From: an uncultured Clostridia bacterium
GTDB taxonomy: Bacteria > Bacillota > Clostridia > Christensenellales > QALW01
Length of the DNA stretch: 45,883 bases
NCBI GenBank assembly: GCA_934465535.1
Contig: CAKSKV010000012.1
Coordinates: 1-45,883, forward strand
Reading direction: 5' to 3'
Each line of letters begins with the position of its first letter. Position 1 is the stretch's first letter. The notes under the pieces are model-generated. The model ran no database searches. It saw nothing but the letters and a program-made list of their open reading frames with translations, and was not told the origin of the DNA. Below are positions 24,710-34,300 of the stretch, piece by piece. The position numbers were made by a program, and so were the translations under genes.

Positions 24710-25527
24710 CCATAGGGCAGTATTACCCTGCCGATTCCTTCGTGCACAAGCTGGACCCCCGCTTTAAGATACTTGCAGTGCTTGCCTATATAATCGCCGC
24801 CTTTTTTGTAAAAACCTATATCGGGCTTTTTGTGCTGCTTGCCTTCCTGACTGTCGCCGTGGCCGCCTCCCGCATACCGCTTAAGGTGCTGCTGCGCGGG
24901 CTTAAGGCAATATATGTGCTGCTGGGCATAACCTTTGTTTTCAACGCCCTGCTTTCGGGCGGGCAGACGGAATATTTCCGCCTGTGGATATTCCGCCTTA
25001 CAAGAGAGGGGCTTGTGCGCGCGGTGTTTATGGCCCTGCGCCTTATAATGCTTATAACCGGCGCCTCGCTTTTGACCCTTACCACCGCGCCCATCGCGCT
25101 TACCGACGGCATGGAACGGCTGCTTTCCCCGTTTGCAAAGCTGCATTTTCCCGCCCATGAGGTGGCCATGATGATGACCATTGCGCTGCGGTTTATCCCC
25201 ACCCTTATGGAGGAGGCCGACCGCATAATGAAGGCGCAGTCCGCCCGCGGCGCCTCCTTCGACGAAGGCGGGCTGATAAAGCGTGCAAAGTCCGTAATCC
25301 CCCTGCTGGTGCCCCTTTTCGTCTCTGCCTTCCGCCGGGCCGAGGAGCTGGCAATGGCCATGGAGGTGCGGTGCTATCACGGCGGCGAGGGGCGCACGCG
25401 CCTGCATGTGCTGCGCTTTACGCGCCGTGATGCAATAGGGCTTGCGGCATTTGCTTTGCTTATTGCGGCGGTGGCGTTTGATTCGGCGTATATTTCGGTG
25501 CATATGCCCTATTTACTGGGGATATAG
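24694..25527 (+). CDS. ecfT: Energy-coupling factor transporter transmembrane protein EcfT
   Basis: A 277-residue membrane protein. It starts with the EcfT block QYYPADSFVHKLDPRFKI and has five or six membrane segments. The cytoplasmic coupling helices include SARGASFDEGG (the first Ala-Arg-Gly motif) and a second, degenerate motif near EVRCYHGGEGR, which contact the two ATPases. It starts inside the end of ecfA2 with an AAAGGGGG site, showing tight translational coupling. It couples the ATPases to S components. Confidence 0.94.
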   Translation: MLRDITIGQYYPADSFVHKLDPRFKILAVLAYIIAAFFVKTYIGLFVLLAFLTVAVAASRIPLKVLLRGLKAIYVLLGITFVFNALLSGGQTEYFRLWIFRLTREGLVRAVFMALRLIMLITGASLLTLTTAPIALTDGMERLLSPFAKLHFPAHEVAMMMTIALRFIPTLMEEADRIMKAQSARGASFDEGGLIKRAKSVIPLLVPLFVSAFRRAEELAMAMEVRCYHGGEGRTRLHVLRFTRRDAIGLAAFALLIAAVAFDSAYISVHMPYLLGI

Positions 25528-25629
25528 CCCGTTTTGCCAGCGCGTACGACGGCCGTTTGCCGCCCTTTTGAGCCGGAAGCCTGGCTCGCAGAGCCGCTTT
25601 TGCCCGGGCGGACGGCGCCGGGGCAAGCT

Positions 25630-25740
25630 GCAAAAACGATAAAAATGGCGAAAAAACCGTTAAAAAACAGCAAAAAAACCGTTAAAAAACGCCTTAAAAA
25701 CGGGCAAAAAACGCATCAAAAAACAAAACGGCGGCAAAGG
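25630..25740 (+). repeat. A-rich low-complexity tract between ecfT and truA
   Basis: An approximately 21-base unit containing ACCGTTAAAAAAC occurs twice near 25651-25690 within a run of AAAAAC-type repeats. It can be read as a Lys-rich frame, but there is no ribosome binding site and the composition explains it. It may be replication slippage or an unstructured leader for truA. Confidence 0.6.
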
Positions 25741-25750
25741 AGGGAGCAGC

Positions 25751-26482
25751 GTGAGGATAAAGGCCATAGTCACCTATGACGGCACGGCATACGGCGGGTG
25801 GCAGCTTCAGAAAAACGCGCCCAGTATTCAGGGCGAGCTGGAGAAGGTGCTTTTTTCCCTGTGCGGACACCGCATACCGGTGCAGAGCGCGGGGCGCACC
25901 GACGCGGGAGTGCACGCGTTGGCCATGCCGGTGCATTTTGACATTGAAACAAGCATTCCCGCGGAAAAGCTGCCCTTTGTTTTTAACCGTGCGCTGCCGC
26001 GGGATATACGCATGGTTTCCGCCTGCCGGTGCGAGGGCTTCCACGCCCGCTTTGACGCCAAGGGCAAAACCTACCGCTATGCCGTGTGGAATGCGCCGCA
26101 GATGACAGCGCTGGAGCGGGACCGCTGCATGCACTTTCCCTACCGGCTGGAGCTTGAGCCCATGCGCCGCGCCGCCGCGCTGCTTGAGGGAAAACACGAT
26201 TTCGCCGCCTTCTGCGCCTCCGGCGCGCAGACCCGTACAACGGTGCGCACGGTAAAAAGCGTGGAGATCACCGGCCAGCCGGGCGGAATGATATATTTTA
26301 CCGTTACCGGAGAGGGCTTTTTATACAATATGGTGCGGATAATTGCCGGTACGCTTTTAAGCGTGGGCAACGGACGCATGGAGCCGGAGCAGGTGAGCCG
26401 CGCTCTGCTTTCGGGCAGGCGCACCGACGCCGGCTTTACCGCCGAACCGCAGGGACTTACTCTTATGGAGGTATATTACTGA
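25751..26482 (+). CDS. truA: tRNA pseudouridine(38-40) synthase TruA
   Basis: A 243-residue enzyme that modifies the anticodon stem-loop of many tRNAs. It begins VTYDGTAYGGWQLQ, has the catalytic AGRTDAGVHALAM with the conserved Asp, and ends in the TruA C-terminal block FLYNMVRIIAGTLLSVG. The start is GTG at 25751 with AAAGGAGGG upstream. The ecfA1-ecfA2-ecfT-truA order is a familiar Firmicute gene block, although the usual upstream rpoA-rplQ genes are not here. Its TGA overlaps the ATG of the next gene. Confidence 0.96.
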   Translation: MRIKAIVTYDGTAYGGWQLQKNAPSIQGELEKVLFSLCGHRIPVQSAGRTDAGVHALAMPVHFDIETSIPAEKLPFVFNRALPRDIRMVSACRCEGFHARFDAKGKTYRYAVWNAPQMTALERDRCMHFPYRLELEPMRRAAALLEGKHDFAAFCASGAQTRTTVRTVKSVEITGQPGGMIYFTVTGEGFLYNMVRIIAGTLLSVGNGRMEPEQVSRALLSGRRTDAGFTAEPQGLTLMEVYY

Positions 26483-26931
26483 TGACAGAAAAACAGACTG
26501 AGGCTTGTGAGCTGTTCTTACAGGGCTATAACTGCGCCCAATCGGTCTGCGGCGCATTTGCCCGGGAATTGGGCATGGATAAGGAGCTGCTGCTTGATAT
26601 GAGCGCGGCCTTCGGCGGCGGCTTTGCGCGCACACGCAACCTTTGCGGAGCGGTAAGCGGCATAGGCATGGTGATATCCCTTTCCATGCGCGCCTCCTCG
26701 CCGCAGGAAAAGGGGGAGGTGTATGCCGTTGTGCGCAGGTATACCGACCGCTTTGAGGAAGAATTCCGCAGCCTGAACTGCGGAGAGCTGCTAAAGAGCG
26801 TAAAGGGCATAACCAACACGCCGCAGCCCGATGAGCGCACCGCGCGGTATTATGCCGCCCGCCCCTGCACCGCCTTTGTGGCATATGCGGCAAAGCTGCT
26901 GGAGGAATATTTTGCCTCAAGGCAGCAGTAA
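26482..26931 (+). CDS. C_GCAxxG_C_C family redox-type protein
   Basis: 149 residues. It has the cysteine pattern GYNCAQSVCGAFA near the N-terminus, then NLCGAVSGIG, LNCGELL and RPCTAFV, which fits the C_GCAxxG_C_C family, small proteins that may bind a metal or an iron-sulfur cluster. Molecular function is not established. It starts at the last base of truA (TGATG overlap), so it is translationally coupled to it. Confidence 0.85.
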   Translation: MTEKQTEACELFLQGYNCAQSVCGAFARELGMDKELLLDMSAAFGGGFARTRNLCGAVSGIGMVISLSMRASSPQEKGEVYAVVRRYTDRFEEEFRSLNCGELLKSVKGITNTPQPDERTARYYAARPCTAFVAYAAKLLEEYFASRQQ

Positions 26932-27027
26932 GGCTTTATATTGCCTTAAATACCGCTGCCCAAACATAGCCGACACAAAAAAACGCAGAGAAACGCAAAA
27001 ACAATAATAAAAAAACGGGGGGTTATT

Positions 27028-27771
27028 ATGGTTCCGCTTTATACGGGAGATTATCACGGCGGCACGCAGTACAATTACGATTACAACGGGCGTCTGCTTA
27101 TAATTGTGCAGCCCGAAAAAAGGCGGGCGGAGGTGTGCCCGTGGGTTTGGCGGGCGGAATTTTTTGACGCCTTTCCGGCAGTGGATATAGCTTTGCTTGA
27201 AAAGGGCTATGCCATTGTATATTACTGCCTGAGCGATATGTACGGCTGCCCGCAGGCGGTGCTTGAGATGAAAAAGGCGCACGATTTTGTCGTTAAGGAG
27301 TTTTCTCTTTGCCAAAAAGCCGATATATTCGGGTTTTCGCGCGGGGGGCTGTACGCCTGCAACTATGCAATAAAATATCCCGACGATGTAAGCTCGCTGT
27401 ATCTGGATGCGCCGGTAATGGACATACGCTCCTGGCCGCTGTGCCTTTTGCCCTCCACCGAAAAAAAGAAGGCGGAGTTTGCTCTTGAGGCGCGTCAGTG
27501 CCTTGAATGCTACGGTCTTACGGAAAAAACGGCGCAGGGTTTTAACGGCGGCCCGCTTGCGCACCTTGAGGAGCTGTCCCGTTTCCGCGTGCTGCTGGTG
27601 GCGGGGCTTGCCGACACCACGGTGCCCTATGAGGACAACGGCAAAAAGCTTGCGGACTTTATGCATCACCGGGGCGGCGATATACTGACGCTGCTCAAGC
27701 CCGGATGCGAGCATTGGCCGCACTCCGTAGAGGACCCCGACAGGGCGTGCAGGTTTATAATGAAGACATAA
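27028..27771 (+). CDS. Alpha/beta hydrolase
   Basis: 247 residues. The nucleophile elbow is FGFSRGGLYACNYA (GxSxG), the acid is likely the Asp in AGLADTTVPYEDN, and the histidine is in CEHWPHSVED, so the triad is complete. It has no signal peptide and should be cytoplasmic. The substrate is unknown; the fold group includes esterases and acyl hydrolases. The start at 27028 has GGGGGG upstream. It is followed by a TRIC-type channel gene after 14 bp. Confidence 0.83.
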   Translation: MVPLYTGDYHGGTQYNYDYNGRLLIIVQPEKRRAEVCPWVWRAEFFDAFPAVDIALLEKGYAIVYYCLSDMYGCPQAVLEMKKAHDFVVKEFSLCQKADIFGFSRGGLYACNYAIKYPDDVSSLYLDAPVMDIRSWPLCLLPSTEKKKAEFALEARQCLECYGLTEKTAQGFNGGPLAHLEELSRFRVLLVAGLADTTVPYEDNGKKLADFMHHRGGDILTLLKPGCEHWPHSVEDPDRACRFIMKT

Positions 27772-27785
27772 AGCGGTGATATGAC

Positions 27786-28442
27786 ATGACTCAGTGGATA
27801 CGCATTCTTGAGCTTATAGGGGGCGCAGCCTTTGCGCTTTCGGGCGCGGCGGTGGCAATGGAGCACGGGCTGGATGTTTTCGGGCTGCTTGTGCTTGCCC
27901 TTACCACGGCGGCGGGAGGCGGCGTGCTTAGGGATCTGCTGCTGGGGCAGACTCCGCCCGCAGTGTTTTCCGACCCGCTCTACATTGCGGTGTGCCTTGC
28001 CGCAACGGTGCTGTTTGCCGCCGTTATATGCATTACAAAAAAGGGAAAGCGCACCCTTGCGCGCTTTGAGGGATTTATAAACATAGCCGACGCGGCGGGG
28101 CTGGGAATATTTGCGGTTCTTGGCAGCAAGGCCAGCCTTAGCGTGCGCCCCGATTTTATAATGGCGGTGTTCATAGGCACTCTTACCGCCGTGGGGGGCG
28201 GTATAATGCGGGATACGGCGGTGGCGGTGCCTCCCCTTGTTTTCCGCAAGCGCATTTATGCCGTGGCGGCCATTGCGGGCAGTGCGCTTTACTGCGCGCT
28301 TTACAAAGCCCTGCCGCAGTGGGCCGTTATTACGCTGTCCTTAGGCGCGGTTATGGCAATACGGGTGCTGGCCTCGCGCTTTTGCTGGGATCTTCCCGTT
28401 ATACGCTTTGACGGCAAGGACAAGCCCGAAGGCAAGGATTGA
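27786..28442 (+). CDS. TRIC-family cation channel (UPF0126/YadS-like)
   Basis: 218 residues with about seven membrane segments in two repeats. Each repeat carries the glycine-rich hinge of the family: TAAGGGVLRDLLLG in the first and TAVGGGIMRDTAVA in the second. Bacterial TRIC proteins form trimeric monovalent-cation channels. It ends with a charged tail (FDGKDKPEGKD). It lies 14 bp after the alpha/beta hydrolase gene and is probably co-transcribed with it. Confidence 0.9.
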   Translation: MTQWIRILELIGGAAFALSGAAVAMEHGLDVFGLLVLALTTAAGGGVLRDLLLGQTPPAVFSDPLYIAVCLAATVLFAAVICITKKGKRTLARFEGFINIADAAGLGIFAVLGSKASLSVRPDFIMAVFIGTLTAVGGGIMRDTAVAVPPLVFRKRIYAVAAIAGSALYCALYKALPQWAVITLSLGAVMAIRVLASRFCWDLPVIRFDGKDKPEGKD

Positions 28443-28568
28443 CGCGCAATTCAGCCAAAAGGGCGGGCAGAGCGGGGCAGCGGCGGGTCTTTCCGTCAAG
28501 CGCGCGGCGCAGCGCAGAGAACCGCCGGAATCCGATGCAAAAAAACTTGCGCAGCACGCAATATTTCC

Positions 28569-28597
28569 TTGATATAGTTATGAATCTGTGATAAAAT
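28569..28597 (+). promoter_or_regulatory. Promoter of the small acidic protein gene
   Basis: TTGATA (28569-28574), 17-bp spacer, TAAAAT (28592-28597), 51 bp before the start codon. Confidence 0.7.
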
Positions 28598-28648
28598 TCA
28601 CGGGCTGCAAAAATGCGGTAAACAATTTTTCATGGAGGAATACCCATA

Positions 28649-28978
28649 ATGACGGGCTTTGACGATGAAGCAAAAAGCGCAATTCTGGCTGCAATGAAGG
28701 AGGACGGAGTGAAAACGGACGCGCGCCTGATGTCCCGGATAATCACTTTGGCCTTTGCAGCCGAGCTTGAATATATGAAAAAAGCGGGAATACTGGACGA
28801 AAACGATGAATTCCGCGACGGCACATACGACGATGACGACGCCTTTGATTATATGACGGAGGCTCTTTCCAAGCAGCTGCCCTCGGTGGACCCCTACAAG
28901 CTGACGGACTACCTTGAATACTACTGCGAATATCACGACCGCTACCTTCAGGACAACGGGCTGCTGGCCTGGCTGTAA
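28649..28978 (+). CDS. Small acidic protein of unknown function
   Basis: 109 residues, strongly acidic, with a run DGTYDDDDAFDYM in the middle and an aromatic C-terminal part (LTDYLEYYCEYHDRYLQDN). No signal peptide or membrane segment. It has its own promoter and a GGAGG site, so it is a real gene. I do not recognise a family. It precedes tilS by 147 bp on the same strand. Confidence 0.72.
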   Translation: MTGFDDEAKSAILAAMKEDGVKTDARLMSRIITLAFAAELEYMKKAGILDENDEFRDGTYDDDDAFDYMTEALSKQLPSVDPYKLTDYLEYYCEYHDRYLQDNGLLAWL

Positions 28979-29125
28979 GCGAAAAAATTAAGTGTCCGCG
29001 CGATATTAAGCATATACGCAGACGAAATCCCTAAACGAAATATCCGATAAATAATATCCTTAAGCCCCTTAAAAGAGTTAAAGCGGCGCAGGATAAAACA
29101 AAAAAGCATAAACGGAGGAAGCGAC

Positions 29126-30568
29126 ATGCCGGCACAGGCAGTAAGGGAATTCCTTGACAGAAACGGGACGGACCGAAAACAGGTTATCACCGTGGGGTTT
29201 TCCGGCGGTGCGGATTCCGTATGCCTGCTTTCCTGCCTTGCCGATGCGGGCTGCAATGTGCGCGCGGTGCATGTGCACCACATGATGCGCGCCGAGGAGG
29301 CCGGGCGGGATGCTGATTTTGCCCGCGATTTCTGCGCGCAGCGCGGCATTCCCTTTAAGCTTATGCAGGTGAATGTGCCGCAATACGCACGCGCAAACGG
29401 GCTTACGCCGGAGCAGGCGGCGCGCTGCCTTCGCTACCGCGCCCTGCGCGAGGCGGCAGAGGGCGGGCTTATTGCCGTGGCGCACAATCAGAACGATCAG
29501 GCGGAAACCGTGCTGATGCGGCTTGTGCGGGGCAGCGGCACCGCAGGGCTTGCCGCAATGCAGGAGGTATCCGGTGATATTATCCGTCCGCTGTTGTATG
29601 TAAGCCGCAGGCGGATAGAGGAATACTGCCGGGAGCACAGGCTTGAGTATGTGACGGACAGCACCAACCTTGAGCCGGACTGCACGCGCAATATCCTGCG
29701 CCTTGAGGTGCTGCCGCTGCTTGAAAAAATAAACCCGGACGCCGTAAAATGCATTGTGCGCACCTCGCTTCTTGCCAAAAGCGATGAGGAATACCTGCGT
29801 GCGCAGGCCGCGGCGTGCGCAGAGGCCATAATGACGGTGCAGGACGGCAGCGCGGTTATAGACGCAAAGGCGCTTTTGCAGCTTCCTCCCGCGCTGGCGG
29901 GGCGGGTGCTGCGCCTTGGCATGGAGCGGGCAGAGAGCACGGTGGATTTTGAACTGCACCATGTAAGGGCGTGCCTTGAGCTGTGCCGCGGGCAGAGCGG
30001 ACGGCGGCTGAGCCTTGCGCGGGGTGTTACGGCACTGTACAGCGGCGGCAGCCTTTTGCTGATACCGCCCGGCGCGGCGGGCAAAACGGAAAAAGCGGCG
30101 CAAAACGGCGCAGCTGCGGGCGGCAAAGGCACGGGCGCAATTTTGCCCGCAGAAGAGGGCACGGAGATACCCTTCCGGGAGGGAAGCTTTTTTCTTGAAG
30201 ATACTGCGGTGCGGATATCGCCCGCAGGCAGCGCAGAGCAGGCAGACCGCAGAGCGGGATGCGAATATATCTTTCTGCCCGATACCGCCGGAGTGGTGCT
30301 GCGCCGCAGGCGCAGCGGCGACAGGATACACCCCTTGGGCGCTCCGGGGAGCAAAAGCCTTAAGAAGTTCCTTATAGATAAAAAGGTTCCGCTGCACAAA
30401 AGGGATTCCCTTGTTTTGGCCGCACGCGGAAACGAGGTGCTGGCGATTATCGGGCTTACGGTGGCGCAGAGCGCGGCGGTGAAGGGGCAAAGCGGCGATA
30501 TATACCGCATTGAGATAATTGACGATTCTGCCGGGGCTTCCGGCAATAATAAAACAAGCGAGGTATAA
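29126..30568 (+). CDS. tilS: tRNA(Ile)-lysidine synthase TilS
   Basis: 480 residues. The PP-loop is VGFSGGADSVCLLSCL (SGGxDS), followed by VHVHHMMRAEEAGRDADF and the conserved VAHNQNDQAETVLMRL and ATP-dependent DSTNLEPDCTRNILR. The C-terminal TilS domain includes IHPLGAPGSKSLKKFLIDKKVP. It converts cytidine 34 of the tRNA-Ile that reads AUA into lysidine. That is essential here, as ATA codons are very frequent in the chromosomal genes. A low-complexity Ala/Gly linker lies near residues 318-340. The start has GGAGG. It is followed at once by hpt. Confidence 0.95.
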   Translation: MPAQAVREFLDRNGTDRKQVITVGFSGGADSVCLLSCLADAGCNVRAVHVHHMMRAEEAGRDADFARDFCAQRGIPFKLMQVNVPQYARANGLTPEQAARCLRYRALREAAEGGLIAVAHNQNDQAETVLMRLVRGSGTAGLAAMQEVSGDIIRPLLYVSRRRIEEYCREHRLEYVTDSTNLEPDCTRNILRLEVLPLLEKINPDAVKCIVRTSLLAKSDEEYLRAQAAACAEAIMTVQDGSAVIDAKALLQLPPALAGRVLRLGMERAESTVDFELHHVRACLELCRGQSGRRLSLARGVTALYSGGSLLLIPPGAAGKTEKAAQNGAAAGGKGTGAILPAEEGTEIPFREGSFFLEDTAVRISPAGSAEQADRRAGCEYIFLPDTAGVVLRRRRSGDRIHPLGAPGSKSLKKFLIDKKVPLHKRDSLVLAARGNEVLAIIGLTVAQSAAVKGQSGDIYRIEIIDDSAGASGNNKTSEV

Positions 30569-30572
30569 AATA

Positions 30573-31118
30573 ATGCAGCTGCATCCGGATTGTGAAAGAA
30601 TACTTATGAGCAGTGAGGAGATAGGCGAGGTGACAAAGCGCCTTGCGGACCGCCTTAACCGCGATTATGCCGGCAAAACGGTATATATGATATGTATTCT
30701 CAAGGGGGCGTCGGTGTTTTACAGCGACCTTGTGCGCCTTTTGACCTTTGATGTGCGTTTTGATTTTATGTGCGTTTCCTCCTACGGCAGCGCCACCGCC
30801 TCCAGCGGCGAGGTGTGCATACGCAAGGATCTGGATTCCTCCGTAAAGGACGCGGATGTAATTATTGTGGAGGATATTGTGGATTCCGGGCTTACGATGA
30901 GCTATCTTGTGAATTATCTTGCGGCGCGCAGCCCCCGCAGCATAAACATCTGCGCCCTGATGGACAAGCCGTCGCGGCGCAAAACGCCGGTAGAGGTGCG
31001 GTATTCCGGAATGGAGATACCGGATGCTTATGTGGTGGGCTACGGACTTGATTACGCGGAAAAATACCGCAATCTTCCCTACATAGCGGTGCTTCGCCCC
31101 GAAATATACGGCGGCTGA
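30573..31118 (+). CDS. hpt: Hypoxanthine phosphoribosyltransferase
   Basis: 181 residues. The PRPP-binding motif is VIIVEDIVDSGLTMSYL, and the purine-binding region CALMDKPSRRKTPVEVRYSG is present. It salvages hypoxanthine and guanine to IMP and GMP. The start at 30573 has GAGGT and lies 4 bp after the tilS stop; a longer frame inside tilS is not needed. The tilS-hpt pair is conserved in Firmicutes, usually followed by ftsH, but here a terminator follows instead. Confidence 0.96.
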   Translation: MQLHPDCERILMSSEEIGEVTKRLADRLNRDYAGKTVYMICILKGASVFYSDLVRLLTFDVRFDFMCVSSYGSATASSGEVCIRKDLDSSVKDADVIIVEDIVDSGLTMSYLVNYLAARSPRSINICALMDKPSRRKTPVEVRYSGMEIPDAYVVGYGLDYAEKYRNLPYIAVLRPEIYGG

Positions 31119-31141
31119 CCGCTTCCAGAGAATATTGCTTA

Positions 31142-31169
31142 AGACGGCGCGGCGACGCCGTCTTTTTTT
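31142..31169 (+). terminator. Terminator of tilS-hpt
   Basis: AGACGGCG (31142-31149) pairs with CGCCGTCT (31156-31163), followed by a T-run to 31169. Confidence 0.93.
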
Positions 31170-31228
31170 GCATTTTGCGTCCGTGCAGCCGGCAGCAAAT
31201 GCACATAAATATTCATTTTTTATAAAGT

Positions 31229-31246
31229 GTGAAGTATCTACTTCAC
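31229..31246. promoter_or_regulatory. Perfect dyad upstream of the large lipoprotein gene
   Basis: GTGAAGTA-TC-TACTTCAC has 8-bp arms with a 2-bp centre, about 50 bp upstream of the -35 box. It looks like a regulator binding site rather than a terminator, since no T-run follows. Confidence 0.55.
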
Positions 31247-31297
31247 AATATGCGGTAATGTACTATCATTTATGGTAAAATAAGTTAATTTTATGTA

Positions 31298-31325
31298 TTA
31301 ACATTGACGCTTGATATGCTATAAT
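31298..31325 (+). promoter_or_regulatory. Promoter of the large lipoprotein gene
   Basis: TTAACA (31298-31303), 16-bp spacer, TATAAT (31320-31325). A TTGACG at 31305-31310 is too close to the -10 box to serve. Confidence 0.65.
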
Positions 31326-31387
31326 ACTTATGGCGGCCGCCGGGAACCCGATTCTGGACAACAGGAATTGAATAAGGAGGCAGTGGC

Positions 31388-34300
31388 ATGAAACACAGAT
31401 TTTCGTGGTTCAGGTCAGTGACAGTATTGCTGCTTATCGCTTTGCTTGCCGGCTGTTCCCTAACAGACGCAGCCCGGGCAGAGAGGCATAGGCAGGGCAA
31501 TGCGGGCACATCTTACGAATCCCTGAGCAAGACGGCGTTTTATCCGCCGGCGCAGAGCAATCCGTCCCCGCCCCGAAGCGTTGGGGCAGAGCCGCTTGAC
31601 CGTACCTCCGTTAAGGTATTCTGGTCGCCGGCCGAGGGCGCGGACGCCTATTTTGTAAAACGGTACAATCCGTCCTCCGGGCAATGGGATATCATCGCCC
31701 AGACCGCCGGACGGTTCTATACCGACAGCGGACTTTCCCCCGGAGGAAGCTATCGGTATCATGTTGTGGCCTACAACCAAACCGACGGCCTTGTGCATTT
31801 TGCGCCCGCAAGCGATGAGGCGGCGGTTGTAACTCCGCAGTACACAAACGCGCCGCTTCAGGTGCATGCCGAGGCGGTAAGCCGCACCGAGGTGAAAATC
31901 TCCTGGAGCAAGGCCGCCGGAGCGGACGCCTATTTTGTAAAGCGGTATAATCCGTCCACGGGGCAGTGGGACATTTTTGCGCAGACTGCTGCTCTTTACA
32001 CCACGGATTCCGGGCTGACGCCGGGGGAAAGCAGGCTGTATCATGTGGTTGCTTATACGATTATAGACGGACAGATACACTTTGCGCCCGTTTCGCATCA
32101 ATCGCAGGCGCAGACCCCGGTTTATGTCGCCGCGCCCGCCGCTGTAAGCGCGCAGGCGGAGGGGCCGCAGGCGGCTAAGGTGAGCTGGACGGCCGCAGCG
32201 GGGGCGGACGCCTACTTCCTGAAGCGCTGCAACCCGGCTTCGGGACAGTGGGACATAATCGCGCAGACAACCGGGCTTTCCTTTACGGATTCAAACAGGA
32301 CTCCGGGAGAAAGCTATCGCTATCATGTTGTAGCCTACACGCAGTTTGACGGAGCGATACATTTTGCGCCCGTTTCGGCGGAGGCGGCAGTATCCCAGCC
32401 GCGGTACATCTACGCCCCGGCGCAGGTGACGGCGCGTGCAGTCGGTGCCTACAAGGTACGCCTTTCCTGGAGCGCCTCGCCGGATGCGGACGGCTATGCC
32501 GTAAAAAAATACAACGCCGCCACCGGGAATTGGGATATTCTTTTGCAGACCACCGCGCTTTCGCACACGGATACGGCCTGCTCGCCCCAAACGCGGTACC
32601 GCTATCATATAGTGGCCTACCGCACCGTAAACGGGCAGGTATGGTATGCGCCGGTAAGCCCGGAGGCGGATATCACCACTCCGGCGCTCGGCGAAGCGCC
32701 GCAAAGCCCGAAAGCGGCTGCATCGGCAAGCAGCGTGCGCCTTAGCTGGGGCGCCGCCGCAGGGGCAGAGGGCTATGCCGTAAAGCGGTATGAAAACGGA
32801 CAGTGGAAGGTGGTGGGGCAGACCTCGGATACCTCGTTTACCGATAAGAATCTGGCTCCGGACACAAGCTTCAGCTATATTGTTGTGCCCTATGCCTGCG
32901 CCCAAGACGGCACGCATTACGGCGCGTCAACCGAGATAATAAGCGTCGTAACGCCGGTTGTTTCGGGGCCGGAGCGGCTGTCCGCCTTTACGCAGGGGCG
33001 CAACGCCATACGGCTGCACTGGGATATGGGCGACCTTGCCCAAGGGTATGTGCTCAGGCGGAGTCTGTCTGCAAACGGACCGTTTGAAAACATTGCCGCA
33101 ACCCAGCAGCGGTCATGGCTGGACACCGGGCTTACCGCCGGAGTTACCTATTATTACGATGTAGTTGCCTATCGCTATATAAACGGCCAAATATGGTATG
33201 CTTCCCCGCTGTGCACGGCTTCTGCCTCCACACAGGAAGGGCAGGCCAAAGCCAGCGAAAGCGGCATGGATTCAAACCGCACGGTGGGGCTGGATGCAAA
33301 CGGCAGAGCCTTCCAAACAATAAACGGTTATAAAAGCAATCGCTCCGTGGGCGTTATGTACTGGCCGTGGTTCGGCACGGGCGCACCCTTCTTTGACGAT
33401 ATCTACGACAACTCGGTCATTCTGTCAAAACCGGGCGGATATCAGAAGCTGTTTTATCAAAGCACGGCGGACAGCCCGGCGGGCGGCACGCACTACTGGG
33501 GAGAGCCACTGTGGGGGTATTATCACTCAAGGGATCCCTATGTAATTCGGCGGCAGCTGGAGCTGCTGACAAATGCCGGCGTGGACTTCCTGTTTTTTGA
33601 CACCACCAACGCCTGGACCTATACCGAAGCCGTAATTGACATTATGAAGGTGATAGACGAGCTGCAAAGCGAGGGCTGGAACCCGCCGCGGATTGTGTAC
33701 TACACCCATTCCCATTCCCTTGACACCATACGCACCATATACAACGATGTATATAAAAAGAATCTTTACCCCGGCACCTGGTACCGCACCGGCAGCAAGC
33801 CCGTGATAATAGGCTACACTACCGTGGCGGAGGATCTTGCGGAGGCCGCGGTACGAAAGGACACCGCATACAGCCCCGCGCCGCTTTCCCGCGAAATACT
33901 GGATTTCTTTGATTTCAAAATGCCGCAGTGGCCGGACGCGCAATATCTCGGCAACGGCTTCCCGTGGATAGAGTTTACCTATCCGCAGCCGGCGCACGGA
34001 AATGTGATGAATGTTTCGGTTGCCTCCAACCCCGCGCCGCCGTTCTCCTTCTCCGTTACGCGCGGGCTTACAAACTGGGGACGGGGCTACAATGTAAGCA
34101 CCGGCACCAACAGCTATGCCGATGTATTCACGGGACGGTTTTTCCAAAGCTCGTGGGACACGGTGCTTAATTCCGCGCAGATGCCCCAAACCGTTACGGT
34201 AAACGGCTGGAACCAATGGGTGGCGGGCAAGAACTATTATGACGGGGAATATTCCTTCTGCGATGTTATGAACATGGAATATTCCACCGATATAGAAATG

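Noticed and set aside
25534..25779. A Lys-rich frame that could be a histone-like protein
   Set aside because: It has no ribosome binding site and is explained by the A-rich repeats; it also runs into truA.
29078..30490. A 470-codon minus-strand frame
   Set aside because: It lies opposite tilS, which has all PP-loop motifs and a good start.
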